Source: Datisca glomerata (Eukaryota > Streptophyta > Magnoliopsida > Cucurbitales > Datiscaceae). Taken from it: DNA of 64,000 nucleotides. The notes under the pieces were generated by a model, which worked only from the letters and a program-made list of their open reading frames with translations, had not been told where the DNA came from and did no database searches. This document shows, one piece after another, positions 11,111 to 22,475 of this stretch; the first letter of the stretch is position 1, and the number at the start of each line of letters is the position of its first letter. The position numbers and the translations under genes were made by a program. The stretch spans positions 1,783,279 through 1,847,278 of the forward strand of contig QANY01008651.1 in NCBI GenBank assembly GCA_003255025.1, in the 5' to 3' direction.

Positions 11111-13335
11111 TATTGGGGGTAATGCTCTCAAAGCATATGTATTGACATTTTGATATGAAATTTATGTAATTATATTTTTCTTATAATTGTTCTTTTAGAT
11201 TATTATTGAATAATTTATATAAAAATATGAAAATTTCATATTCATTAATGAGACTATGATATTGTATTAGTACGAGAGAATTAAGATCATAGATAATGAA
11301 TAAAATTATCAACATATTAAAGTATGTAATCTTTAATGAATGGTTGATAGTACGACTCACTAAGCATTACGAATTTATGTGATCTAGATCCAGATCATTG
11401 TTGTGGATATACCTCTTAGTGAAAATACTTTATACGATAAGATATATGTGATATGACCGATGTGAATTAATATCTTTATTAACTTACCGTTTACCAAAAA
11501 GATTTAATACACGTTAATCTGATGATTATATGTACATCATTCTGAATCCTGAGTAGTCATGAACTTCTATGCATGTCTATTGGATCTTTTGATTCACTTG
11601 TTAAGGTTTATTTGTAAAACAGGCTAGTGACTTTTATTTTGGAGATTCAGTGATGTGGATGGCTGAAAACATGATCTTATAAGATTTGGAATCCAAGCTT
11701 TCCTAATAGATTGTATATTTGTTCTCTTAAGTGTTGATTCTGGAACTGAATGATTATTACACTCAAATTTATAATACGATTATAAAATAGTCATTCACTA
11801 GTGAATTAATGGTACTTAATGATCAATATGTAATTAGAAGGGTAAAATGGTAATTCTGATCAGCTCTAATTTACGAACCAATAATTGAAGGATAAAACTA
11901 CGTGAAATGATTATATTAATGGACTACACGAGAATAATCGGACTACACGATAATACTCTGTAAATACATTTGATAATCTCGAAGAGTGCAATTTCAAATT
12001 TATAGTAGTAATAATGGAATTAATAAATAATATTATTTAATTAAAGAATTTAATTGATAATTTGGTTTATTGGAGCTTAGGATTATAGGTCCATGATCTC
12101 CAAGTCATCTTTGTACTTCACAGTTTAGGGTGTGAATGTTTCAGGACATGAAAAAAGGACTAACTTGCAAAAGAAATTATATTCCTAGGGCAAATACATA
12201 ATTATGAGATAATTATGTGTGATTAATTAATTAATTTATTTATATTAATTTTTAGAATTATGTATAAATAATTATATCGATTAATTTTTTAATTATCTAT
12301 AAGTGAAACAATATAAATAATTTGTGAAATTAGATAATGTTAAATTATTATTAGATAATAAATCAACTAAATATGTTATATGTGAACTAACTGATTTTAA
12401 TTTTGAATTAACTGATATCTAGATATTTATCTGATTAAAATAAAAAATTAATTTGTAAAAATTGCCATTTGACAAGTTGGGATGCCACAAGTCAATCATT
12501 GATTGAGAATCGAAAATTACCATGGACTATTGTGGTGCCAAGCGGCACTATAATTAGGCGTACAATACTGTAATGTCACACGACACTACAGTAGTGCCGT
12601 GAGGTATCAGAGTGCCTCACGACACTGTCATTCACGGCACTACCGTAGTGTCTTGTGGCATTACAGTATTGCACGTGTGGCACAGCAGTTGTGCACATTT
12701 ACAGTGAGTCTCGTTGCAATGAAAATTTTATGATTAATTATTATTTTATGAATATCCCTAAAAATATAATATGTCATTATCTAAAAAATATATAGATATT
12801 ATTCTATTAGTCTCAGTGTTAAAGAATCGTGTTAAACAACACAGTTGTTATCGGGGTAAAACTCTCTGAGATTAAAACGTTAATCAAAAAGCTTTGTGAG
12901 AATAATCATTGTATTCTCACAGAGATTAGTCTCGTAAAATTATTCATTCTCTGAAAATCTCTAGTTCTTATGTGTTGAGTACATCTAGAGAGAAAAAAAT
13001 ATTATTGTTATATTCTACGTGCTCACACACGTCCTAGTGTGTTTGAGGATTGACTTGTAGGATCTTCGTGTGGATCTCAAAGTTCATTGTTCATGAGAAC
13101 GAAGATGGTTTGTAAGGACGTTTGATTAGACTAAAAGAGGTATATATTATATATCCATGTATGTCTTCGATTTAATATATAAACATATAGTGAATCTGAT
13201 TGAAAAGAGTTTTCTATAAAAGTTTTTATTTTCCAAACCGTTGCATTGCATTTATTTTCTTTTATAAAAAATATTCATTTTTAATAAATTTTAAAAACCC
13301 CACGCTTCCGCCACGCGAGCACGGCATTTCCCACA
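11111..13335 (+). repeat. Copia A 5' LTR, 2225 bp
   Basis: Starts TATTGGGGGTAATGCTCTCA (TG mutated to TA compared with TGTTGGGGGTTATG in copia B) and ends CATTTCCCACA. It aligns along its length with the copia B 3' LTR at 35069-37257. It is unusually long for a copia LTR and contains a GC-richer cluster of short inverted motifs at 12531-12696. Confidence 0.85.
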
Positions 13336-13337
13336 AT

Positions 13338-13349
13338 TGGTATCAAAGT
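13338..13349 (+). promoter_or_regulatory. Primer binding site (initiator tRNA-Met), copia A
   Basis: TGGTATCAAAGT lies two bases after the LTR end. It matches the usual plant retroelement primer site TGGTATCAGAGC with two changes, complementary to the 3' end of initiator tRNA-Met. Confidence 0.8.
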
Positions 13350-13705
13350 AATCATTAAATATTTGTATATTAAATACTGTGTGAGTATTCTTGCATTGTT
13401 CATAATACATTATGATATATATGAATGAATAATTGGTTTGTTTTTTGAATTTTTGGTTAATGATGGATCGTTAATTGTATGGTGACTATTGGTTTATGCT
13501 TTGTTCTTTATTTTTCTTAGATCTCGTGTAAGTCGTTTTGGGGTATAGGCATTTTTGTAATTATATTTTGAATATTATATTATAAACTTCTAATCGCGAG
13601 AAGATGAAGAAAGCATGAGATGAATGAGGAGGAAAAGGCAGAAATTGGAATTCCTAGGTAATTCCGGCACCGGCACCGAAAATTGGATTTCCGGGGTTGG
13701 CACGC
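13350..13705 (+). other. Copia A leader, part 1
   Basis: Untranslated leader between primer site and gypsy insertion. It aligns with the copia B leader from about 26750: shared GAATGAATAATTGG-like, ATGGATCGTTAATTGTATGG and CGAGAAGA motifs. Confidence 0.7.
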
Positions 13706-15318
13706 TGATTACGCCCAAACTTGTCGAAACAAAGCGATCGATGTAGTGTAGATTGGGCGGTCGTATCCACGAGGAGGTAACTAAAAATAAGTAAACAAGA
13801 GATGTTAGACAAGTGATTTTGGAGATAAATAAAGTAAATAAAAAAAAGAATGAAATTTTAATTTTGTTGTTGAAAATAATTTTTAAAACATGAAAATTTG
13901 ATTTGATAAAAGGTCAATAATAAAAAGTGGTAAGGTGACCAGAATCTATTAGATGATTCGTTTACCTATTTGGTTTGATTCACGAAATTACTGAATTGAA
14001 AATTTCACATCCCAAAGAATTAATTGAAAAATAAAGAGTTAAAGAACATATTTTAAAAATGATGTATTTGATTCAGTCAATTTCTTACATTTAACACATG
14101 TGAAAATGAAATCATCTTATAAGAAAGCTAAAAATGACCATATAACTTAGGTAATATTGCAATAAAAGACTACTTATAAAATAAACATAATTTTATAAAT
14201 ATAATTATATCATGCAAAATTCCACATAAAAAGAGTTTGACTAAATTTATATGAAATTGACGACACAATTATATTAAAAAATAATTTGAAGAAAAACATA
14301 GAAGAAATATGATATACTCAAATTTATAAATTTGAAGAACATTAAGAATGAAAATCCAAATAAGAAACTACACATATAATTTTATCTTTAACCTTATTAA
14401 ATGAATTTAGCTTATCTTGCTAAATGTTTCTCATAAATTCTAGAGAGAAAGTATGGAAAAATAAGAACAAGAAAAAGAAGAAGATAGACTATATTTCACT
14501 ATAATTTTATTAAAGAAAAACTTGATGCATAACATAAGGCAAGACCTCCAATTTATAGTGTTTTTGGGTTGCCAAAATATTATAAAATAAAAAAAAATAA
14601 ATTAAAAATAATTAAAAAATGTAGAAATGATGTAAAGACAATTAAAATTCTTAATTTGGAGTGTTACACACTAAATACTCCTTTAAACCAACCCTAAGCT
14701 ATTTAATAGAAGGAAACCAAAAGGAAGACATGAGTCGTCGTTTAATTCACCAACAGAAAGTTTTGGAGACTAGATGGACACGTGGCGGCAAGATAGTACT
14801 TCACTTGGAGCAAACCTCAGGTCTAAGAGACAAGAAGGTAATGGTGTGATGATGTGTCAGAATTTGATTGGTCAACGATAAAGTAAGTGGGACCCATTGG
14901 AAGAGAAAGTGGAAGGGGCGGCTTGCGGCTCCGCTCGGCTTCTCCGGATGCTTGAGAGAGCGAGACGTGTTGAAGAAAGGAATTGGCGGCTCGGATCGGC
15001 TCGGCTAGGGCTTGAGTTTTGACTTGGACTCTTCATTTGAGCTCCTTCTCTTGCGCTATTCTCACGAATTTTCATTTGTTTCATTTGCAATCTTGACCCA
15101 ATTGTTTATTTTTCTTGAAAAATAATTTAAACTATTTTCATTTGTTTCATTTGCAATCTTGACCCAATTGTTTATTTTTCTTGAAAAATAATTTAAACTA
15201 AATTATTAAATATTTTTAAATCACAATGTTTTTATATTAATTACATGAAAATATTAACTAAAATCTAATTCAATTTGACAATTTTAAACAATTCAAGTGC
15301 ATTTTGAAGCACTTATCA
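13706..15318 (-). repeat. Gypsy 3' LTR, 1613 bp
   Basis: On the + strand it starts TGATTACGCCCAAACTTG and ends GAAGCACTTATCA. The part from 14340 onward is repeated at 20381-21272. A polypurine tract adjoins it at 15319-15330. It contains an exact 66-bp tandem duplication at 15069-15200. Confidence 0.8.
15069..15200 (+). repeat. Exact 66-bp tandem duplication inside the gypsy LTR
   Basis: Two abutting copies, 15069-15134 and 15135-15200, both start TTTTCATTTGTTTCATTTGC and end AAAATAATTTAAACTA with no mismatch that I can see before the final base. The other LTR copy (near 21090-21150) has only one unit, so the duplication happened after this element inserted. Confidence 0.9.
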
Positions 15319-16287
15319 TAACCCTCAACTAACTTATTGTTAGTCCCTAGCAATTTAAGCATAAACTAGAAACCAAACATGAAAAATCAATTTGGAAGAG
15401 AAATTTAACATGATTATCTAAGTATTTTAAACAAAAATTCAGTAAAAGATCACAACTACTATCTAATGATGAAAGACTTTGTTGAACTGAATTTCTTTCT
15501 TTTTCTTTTTCTTTTTTTCTTCTTCTTTATTTTTCTCTCTTCTTTTGGAACAAATAACTCATTTTAAAAAAGGCTAAAATAATTCTTCGGACCAAAATCA
15601 TTCCTAAACATGACAACTATCATTTCACAAATTATGAATGGTATATAAAATAGCAAGTTCATCAATTCAAATGATCAATGAAAGTTCATAAGTTGTTTTC
15701 ACAATCTTTCCACTCAATCGCATAAGGTGTACAGTTTTTGAAACAATTAATGCACTTAAACATAGAAGTTTTCTTGGTTATATGCATTGAACATCCATCT
15801 TACCCAAGGCTTAAAAATGTGCACATAAAGATCTTAGGCGTCATTCTTTAGTAAAATGATAGCAAATGTGACTAAAACCAAATACTTTAAAGATATATCT
15901 AGACAATAATGTAAAATTTTCAGTCAAACTAATTTAAACATGTATTACAAACTAGCCTATAGAATAATTACCACAAATAGTCAATAACTTATATTATTAT
16001 TTTTTAATTATTTTTAATATTTTTTTTTATTTTTTAGACTTTTTTACTATGCATGTGCATGAAGATAATGTACCACCACCCCAACCAAAATCAGACAATG
16101 TCCTCAATGTCTAAAGATAAATGCAATGTGAAAAAGATAAGGAAAAAGAACGCTTGAATGATGAACATGATAAGTATATCTACGCGACCTGCCATGAGTC
16201 TCCAAAACAAATAACATAAAAAAAAACACACACCAAACTAAAACAAGCTAATTAACAAAAGAAAAAGAAAAGTATAAAATAAACCAC
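15319..16287 (-). other. Gypsy 3' non-coding region
   Basis: Non-coding stretch between the integrase end and the 3' LTR. It contains the TTGAGGACATTGTCTGAT motif (16089-16106, read on the minus strand) next to a G-rich run, and the polypurine tract by the LTR. No extra open frame of interest. Confidence 0.6.
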
Positions 16288-17298
16288 TCAGAACTGATAA
16301 ACCTGGTCTTTGAGAAAGATCTCTTCAACCTGGCTCACTTTTTCAATGTAATGCTTCAGTCTCTGGCCATTGACTCTAAATACTCTCCCATCATTCGGGT
16401 CCTCGACCTCGACAAAACCATTGAGGAAGACTTGCTTGACTACAAATGGGCCAATCCACCTCGACCTTAACTTACCTGGATGGAGTTGCATACGAGAATC
16501 ATATAAATGCACTTCTGATTCGTCTTGAAATGTTTTCTCAAAATTTGTTTATCATGAGCTACTTCCATCTTTGCTTTGTAGATCCTGGAGTTTTCGTATG
16601 CATCATTTCTCAACTCCTCAATTTCTGATAATTGGAGTTTGCGATTGATACCCGCTTTACTCAGATCAAAATTCAGAGCTTTGATAGCCCAATAAGCCTT
16701 ATGATCAAGTTCTACAGGTAAATGACGGGCTTTTCCAAAAACAAGTCTATGGGGAGACGTCCCAAGAGGGGATTTATAGGAAGTACGGTATACCAAAGGG
16801 CATCTAAAATATGTGAAGACCAATCTTTGCGGTCGAGTCTTACCGTCTTTTTAAAATTTGTTTTATCTCCCTATTGACCAACTCAGCTTGGTCATTCTTC
16901 TGAGGATGATATGCATTGGAAACCTTATAAATCACACCACACTTATGCATAAGAGCCTCGAAAGATTGGTTGCAGAAATGAGTCCCCTGATCATTAATGA
17001 TAGCTCGTGGTGTACCAAATCGCGATAACACATTTTCCTTTAAGAACTTTACTATTGTTGCATTATCATTGGTTCGACATGGTATAGCCTCGACCGACTT
17101 GGAAACATAATCCACAACCAGGAGAATATAAATGTTACCAAAAGAAGGTGGAAACGGTCCCATAAAATCTATTCCCCAACAATCGAATATCTCTATCACA
17201 AGAATTGGGTTCAAGGGCATCATATGACAGCGAGACAGTGCTCCTAACTTTTTGCACCTTATACATGAATGGTAAAACTCATTAGTGTCTTTGAACAA
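16288..17298 (-). pseudogene. Gypsy integrase (zinc finger, core and C-terminal domain), broken
   Basis: This part inserts element cDNA into the host genome. At 16840-17298 the frame has the end of the zinc finger (HSCIRCKKLG), then the core: first catalytic Asp in GIDFMGPFP, second in IINDQGTHF, Glu in ELVNREIKQIL. After a frameshift near 16820 a second frame (16467-16823) carries TSPHRLVFGKARHLPVELDH. A third (16288-16512) carries the C-terminal GPFVV domain, PGKLRSRWIGPFVV and VNGQRLKHY, as in Athila/Tat-type elements without a chromodomain. The three-frame layout means it cannot make one protein. Confidence 0.85.
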
Positions 17299-18800
17299 AG
17301 TGGGCCAATAAAGACCACACTATAAGATTTTAGCAGCAGTTTTCTTTATAGAGAAATGACCACCACATGCATCATTGTGATAAAAGTTCATAACACTAGA
17401 CACTTCATCCTCAGGGAAACATCTCCTTAATATCTGATCAGGGTAGTATTTAAACAAATACGGATCATCCCAATAAAAATTTCACACCTCAGCCAGAAAA
17501 TTGCGCTTATCTTGCAAACTCCGCTCAGAAGGTAGTTCATTTTTCACTAAGTAGTTAACAATATGTGCATACCAGGGTAACTTACTAGCAACAAAAATAT
17601 GTTCGTCAGGAAAATCATCACAGATAGGTGGGCCATCATCAGAATCATTGAATTCGAGTTAGGGCAAATGATCCGCGACAACATTTTCAACATCTTTTTT
17701 ATCTTTTATAGTTACATCAAATTCTTACAAGAGAAGGATCCAACGAATTAATCGTGCTTTATCATCCTTTTAAAAAGGAGATACTTAAGGGCAGATTGAT
17801 CTATAAAGATAGTAATGGGTGAACCAATCAACTATGCATCGAATTTGTTAAGAGCGAACAACACAACAAGCAACTCCTTTTTGGTGGTTAAGTAATTCAT
17901 TTGAGCACTATTCATAGTTCGACTTGCATAATAGACAACAAAAGGTTTCCCCTCCCTTCATTGACCTAAAACGGCTCCAACAATAAAATTATTGGCATCA
18001 TACATGATTTCAAATGGTATACTCCAAACTTGTGACTGAATGATGGGAGCATAAGTTAATATAACTATAAGCGTTTGAAAGGCATCCTCATACTTAGGTG
18101 TCCATTCAAAAACAACATCTTTGGCAAGGAGGTTACATAGGGGACGATAAATCATTGAAAAGTTTTGTATGAACCTCCTATAAAAATCAGCATGACCTAA
18201 GAATGATCTTACATATTTGACGGTTTTGAGAGTGGGAAAATTAGAGATGAGATCAATCTTGGATTGATCAACCTCAATCGCTCTCTCAAAAGTAATATGG
18301 CCTAAGACTTTTCCTGATAATACCATGAAATGGCACTTCTCCCAGTTCATAACGAGACATTTCTCTTCACATCTAGTCGAAACAACTTCTAAGTTAGAAA
18401 GGCACGAGTAAAAAGAATTGCAAAGATAGTTAAATCATCCATGAACACTTCCATACATTTTTCAATCATGTCGCTGAAAATGATCATCAAGCATATCTAG
18501 AAGGTAGCTGGTGCATTACACAACCTAAATGGCATACGCCGAAAAATAAATGTACCAAAAGGACAGGTAAATGTGGTCTCATCTTGATCTTCCAATGCGA
18601 ACTCAATCTGACAATAACCTGAGTAACCATCAAGAAAGTAATAATAAGGATGGCTAGCCACACGTTCAAGGATTTGGTAAAAGAATGGAAGAGGAAAATG
18701 ATCTTTGCTGGTAGCAGCTTTCAACTTTCGATAGTCAATGCACATACGCCAACCCATCACAGTTCTTATAGGGACAAGAGCCATTTTCTCATTCTCTACT
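17299..18800 (-). pseudogene. Gypsy reverse transcriptase and RNase H, broken
   Basis: This region copied the element RNA into DNA. The reverse-transcriptase start is at 18497-18784: RMCIDYRKLKAATSKDHFPL, FLDGYSGYCQI and TTFTCPFGTFIFRRMPF. The YxDD-type box is VFMDDLTIF, near 18440-18460, in another frame. The palm/connection part at 17958-18350 reads NWEKCHFMV, VRSFLGHADFYRRFI and EDAFQTL, and ends with the RNase H start IMYDANNFIVGAVLGQ, whose first catalytic Asp is kept. Downstream RNase H (17299-17950) is full of stops. Confidence 0.85.
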
Positions 18801-19405
18801 CAACTAACACCAGACTTCTTAGGAACTAATTGAGTTGGACTGACCCATTTGGTATCAGCGATCGGATATATGGTCGGCGTCTAGAAGCTTCAGTGCTTCA
18901 TTCTTAACAACCTCCTTCATGATTGGGTTCAGTCTTCTTTGGGGATCCCTTTGAGGAACGACCTCGTCTTCCAAATTTATATATTGTGAGCATACTAAGG
19001 GCTTATACTCTTGATGTCAGCAATAGTCCAACCTAACGAAGATTTATGCTCTTGTAGCATATTGGTTCATTTTTGCTCTTATGATGCATTAAGGTTAGAT
19101 GAAATGATAACAGAAAATGTTTCACCATCTCCTAAGAACGCATATTTCAATCCTTAAGGTAATTGAGCCAACTTGATATTGGAGACCTCTTCATTGGAAG
19201 GTTTTATATTTTCTTTCTCATGAGCTAGCTCTTCGAAGCGTGGTTGCCAAAACTTGATCCATATGACTTGTGAATCGTTATAAATGGATACATTGTTAAT
19301 CAAGTCACATGGAAGAAAGTTCTCAAATTTAGAGATACAGAGAAAATCATCAAAATCATTAGATTTGCTATTTAGATTAGCTTCCTCCAAAAATGAGTGT
19401 GTCGA

Positions 19406-19933
19406 TTAGAAATTTTTGGTGACACTCACCATTACCATGTGAAAAATATTTACTTCTATGGTCATGTTCCCAAAAGATATCTTCATTAGACCATTCCTAC
19501 AGTTGATTAAAGCATTTGCAGTGGAGAGGAAAGGTCTACCGAGGATAATGGGAATCTTTGATTCCATGCTTACCACAGACTTGGTATCAAGGACAACGAA
19601 GTTAACGAGGTAATAGAATTTCTCAATTTGAACCAAAACATCCTCAAATTAACCCCGAGGCTTTTCGATTGATCGATCGGCCAATTGCAACACCATATAA
19701 GTTGGCTTAATTTCACCAAGGCCTAGTTACAAGTAAATAGAGTAGGGCATGCGATTAACACTCACACCGAGGTTGAGCAAAGCTTGGCTGACTTCATGAG
19801 TCCCAATGTACAAGAGATCGTGGGACAACCAGGATCTTTGTATTTTGGCGGTGTCTTCTGCTCGATCACCGCACTTACTTATTCTATTAAGAAAGCAGTC
19901 TTCTTGACATGATGCTTCCTTTTTACAGTGCAC
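19406..19933 (-). pseudogene. Gypsy aspartic protease region, broken
   Basis: The protease would cut the Gag-Pol polyprotein. The active-site region reads ALLNLGVSVNRMPYSIYL near 19740-19800, where related elements have Asp-Leu-Gly-Ala; the catalytic Asp is replaced by Asn. It continues through LGLGEIKPTYMVLQLADRS (about 19660-19730) and, in the frame at 19406-19636, VDFVVLD-like and IILGRPFLSTANALI motifs. An in-frame stop separates the two halves, so the enzyme is dead. Confidence 0.75.
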
Positions 19934-20380
19934 ATATCCTTTATAACTTTGGCATAAGCAGACACTTGCTTAATGATATGAAGCAAAAGAAGATCAATCT
20001 TCACTTGTGTCAGGTGCTCTAGGATCTCATTTTGACATTCCGGTACTTTTCCAGTAGGACGAAGGGCTTGTGGAAGTACTTGTTTTTGGTCCTTCCAAAA
20101 CTTTACTACGAGTAGTGAGGGCATTGACTTCTTTGAGATTTTGACCATTATTATTAGAAGTTTGTGCCATGTGTTGCCCCTTTTGTTGGGCTTGGGTGGG
20201 AAACTTTCCACGTCCATGAATAGCCAGAGCTCCAGTTAGCTTTGAAATATGACTTTTCATTTCCTTGCTTTCTTTCACCACCTGAATGAAAAGTGATTCG
20301 AACTTCTATTTGTCTTGCTTTGTGCCTCCATAGAAGCTTGTAAAGTATTCTCAAGAGAAATCCCTGGACGTTGAGCATTA
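19934..20380 (-). pseudogene. Gypsy gag C-terminal remnant
   Basis: Three overlapping short frames (up to 20378) give gag-like hydrophilic sequence such as ISKLTGALAIHGRGKFP, a QAQQKGQH-type stretch and LPQALRPTGKVPE. The gag N terminus is missing because the sequence passes straight into the truncated 5' LTR at 20381. Confidence 0.6.
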
Positions 20381-21272
20381 AGAATCAAAATCCAAATAAG
20401 AAATTACACATAACTTCATCTCTAACCTTACCAAATGAATTTATCTATCTTGCTAAACATTTATCACAAATTCTAAAAAGAAAGTATGAGAAAAATAAGA
20501 ACAAGAAAAACAAGAAGATAGACTTAATTTCACTATAATTTTGTTAAAGAAAAACTTGATGCATAACATAAGGCAAGACCCCTAATTTACAGTGTTTTTG
20601 GGTTTTCAAAATATTATAAAATAAAAAAATAATTAAAAAAATATAGAAATGAATTAAAAACAATTTAAATGGCTTAATTCGGAGAGTTACATACTAAATA
20701 CCCCTCCAAACAGACCCTAAGCTATTTAATCAAAGGAAACCAAAAGGAAGACACGTGTCATCGTTTAATTTGCCAAAGGAGCTTTGGAGACGTAGAGGGG
20801 CACGTGGCGGCACGATAATGTTTTGACTGGAGCAAACCTCAGGTCTGGGAGACAAGAAGGTAATGGTGTAATGATGAGTCAGAATCTGATTAGCCAACAA
20901 CAAAGTAACTGAGACCCATTAGAAGAGAAAGTGGAAGGGGCGGCTTGCGGCTCGACTTGGCTCCTCAGGATGCTTGAGGAGATCGACACGTGGCAGAGAA
21001 AGGAATTGGCGGCACAGTTGGGGTTTGGGCTCGGGTTTTGACTTGGACTCTTCATTTGGGCTCATTCACTTGTGTTATTCTCATGAATTTCAATCTCTTT
21101 CCTTTGTAATATTGACCTAATTATTTATTTTTCTTGCAAAATAAATTAAACTAAATTAAAATTAAATATTTTTAAATCACAATATTTTTATATTAATTAC
21201 ATGAAAATATTAATTAAATATAATTTAATATGATAATTTAAACAATTCAAGTGTATTTTTGAGCACTTATCA
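20381..21272 (-). repeat. Gypsy 5' LTR, truncated
   Basis: It matches 14340-15318 (both start ATTAAGAATNAAAATCCAAAT on the + strand and end GAGCACTTATCA or GAAGCACTTATCA). About 630 bp at the LTR 3' end, the primer site and the gag start are deleted. Confidence 0.8.
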
Positions 21273-22250
21273 CGCATGTCAGTGGTCTAGCGATGGCGAT
21301 GCCACTGGAAAATTGGCGTCCGTGATGCCGCCGACAGTGTTGTCGGCGGTGGTGGGGGAGTGCTATCGTTAGTGACAATTGTTGTCACTGCCATAGAAGT
21401 TTTACAGAAACCCTGATGCTGTGTTACCCTATCCCTGCAATATTTTACGAAAACCCTATCTCTATCTTTTATCTTTTCAATTTTAAAATTAATTATTAAT
21501 TTTAATTTTATAAAAATTAAAATTAATTGACTGATTGAGTTTGACCTAAATTTGATAAGTCATTAAATTATTTTTGACCAATCAAATTCAATATTTTTTA
21601 AAAGATAATTATATTGATCATTTAATTAGGAAAAATAGTTTATTCTAATTAAAAGAGTTTTGTTCCAAGCTTGAAGATGTTGAAGATAAACATCTGGTGG
21701 AGAATGAGCTATTTTGAAAATATGTATTCATGAAGTCCTATTTATAATTTTATTTCTACTTTTCAGTGGTTGTAATTTAGAAATACCTTATAGTCACTCG
21801 GTTCATCATTAGTTTATTTAATTATTAAATCAATATTTATTGATATGATTGATAACATGACCATGCATGAGACGATCACATGCCATACATGAAACTCCAT
21901 ATAGTTTTATTTGATCATGCATCTCATCAGTAAAAACATGATTGATTAGAATCGTCCTAATAAGTTTATATGGATTGCTCTGTGAAATCAATTGCATGTA
22001 AACTGCTGTGTTTTAATTAGTTGAAACTTGATAATCGCACCACACTAAAAACTCTATTGAAAGAGTTTTTATTAAAGTTTGATAAATTAATTAATTAGTT
22101 ATTCTAAGTTCACTTAACTTTAATTTAGGCTCTTTAGAATGTTAAATGAACTTAGACCAATTAGATTGGATTAAATGTTAATTTCAAATTCATAGGGTTA
22201 TATTTTTAACTAGTAGTTAATTTGAAATTAATTGATTAGTTAAAATAAAA
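21273..22250 (+). other. Copia A leader, part 2
   Basis: The leader continues after the gypsy insertion. From about 21790 it matches copia B from about 27145 (TAGTCACTCGGT, GATCACATGCCATACATGAAA, CATCTCATCAGTA motifs) and then the duplicated block starting AGTAAAAGAG in copia B. It stops before gag. Two perfect short hairpins lie at 21328-21349 and 21372-21388. Confidence 0.7.
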
Positions 22251-22317
22251 AAGATTCATTTTTAATAAATTTTTAAAATCCCCACGCTTCAGCTGTGCGA
22301 GCGCCGTGTCTCCAACA
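22250..22317 (+). repeat. Copia A 3' LTR remnant
   Basis: Only the last 65-70 bp of the LTR remain: TTTTTAATAAATTTT, CCCCACGCTTC and GTGCGAGC motifs followed by CTCCAACA. This matches the end of the 5' LTR at 13270-13335. Confidence 0.8.
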
Positions 22318-22383
22318 CAACTCACTTCACTTGGATTGGGCTGGAGACTTGTTGGATAAACCTGGACCTGGCTCTGATATTAG

Positions 22384-22475
22384 TGTTAGGTGTTATTAGG
22401 TCTTCTTAACCTCAAAACTAGCTTGAGAGGTGATGCTTTCCCTCATACTTATAAACTAACTAAATCTCTATGCCA
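22384..22475 (-). repeat. TRIM-like right LTR (5' LTR), truncated
   Basis: Starts TGTTAGGTGTTATTAGG and shares AACTAGCTTGAGAGGTGA and CTTATAAACTAACTA with the left LTR. The match is lost after about 22475, so roughly 25-30 bp of the LTR end are missing or unrecognisable. Confidence 0.7.

Larger units (their letters stand above)
13706..21272 (-). mobile_element. Ty3/gypsy element, Athila/Tat-like, degenerate
   Basis: A minus-strand gypsy element inserted into the copia A leader. In its own reading direction it has a truncated 5' LTR (20381-21272), partial gag, protease, reverse transcriptase, RNase H and integrase without a visible chromodomain, a TTGAGGACATTGTCTGAT motif (16089-16106, reverse strand) typical of the 3' non-coding region in Athila/Tat elements, a polypurine tract GTTGAGGGTTA, and a complete 3' LTR (13706-15318). 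LTR ends are TGATAAGTGC and GCGTAATCA. A deletion removed the 5' LTR end, the primer site and the gag start. Every coding domain carries stops or frameshifts. Confidence 0.85.
11111..22317 (+). mobile_element. Ty1/copia element A, internally deleted
   Basis: The element lies in the TRIM-like element and is flanked by a perfect 5-bp target duplication CAACT (11106-11110 and 22318-22322). It has a full 5' LTR, an initiator tRNA-Met primer site, a leader interrupted by a gypsy element (13706-21272), more leader (21273-22250), and then only the last 65-70 bp of a 3' LTR. All of gag-pol and most of the 3' LTR are missing, which implies a deletion from the leader into the 3' LTR. LTRs and leader are closely related to copia B (25501-37257), whose coding region shows what was lost. 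Confidence 0.85.
10794..22475 (-). mobile_element. TRIM-like miniature LTR element, split by copia A
   Basis: A very small LTR element in minus orientation. The left (3') LTR is 10794-10911 and the right (5') LTR starts at 22384. A decayed initiator tRNA-Met primer site (GCTCTGATATTA on the + strand) lies at 22371-22382, two bases from the right LTR. A purine-rich stretch sits next to the left LTR. Without the inserted copia A the internal region is only about 250 bp and has no coding capacity, as in TRIM (terminal-repeat retrotransposon in miniature) elements. The right LTR fades out near 22475, so the outer target duplication cannot be tested. Confidence 0.7.

Noticed and set aside
14340..21272. 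Two copies of a stand-alone repeat flanking pol
   Set aside because: Their position, polypurine tract and LTR-type ends show that they are the two LTRs of one gypsy element.
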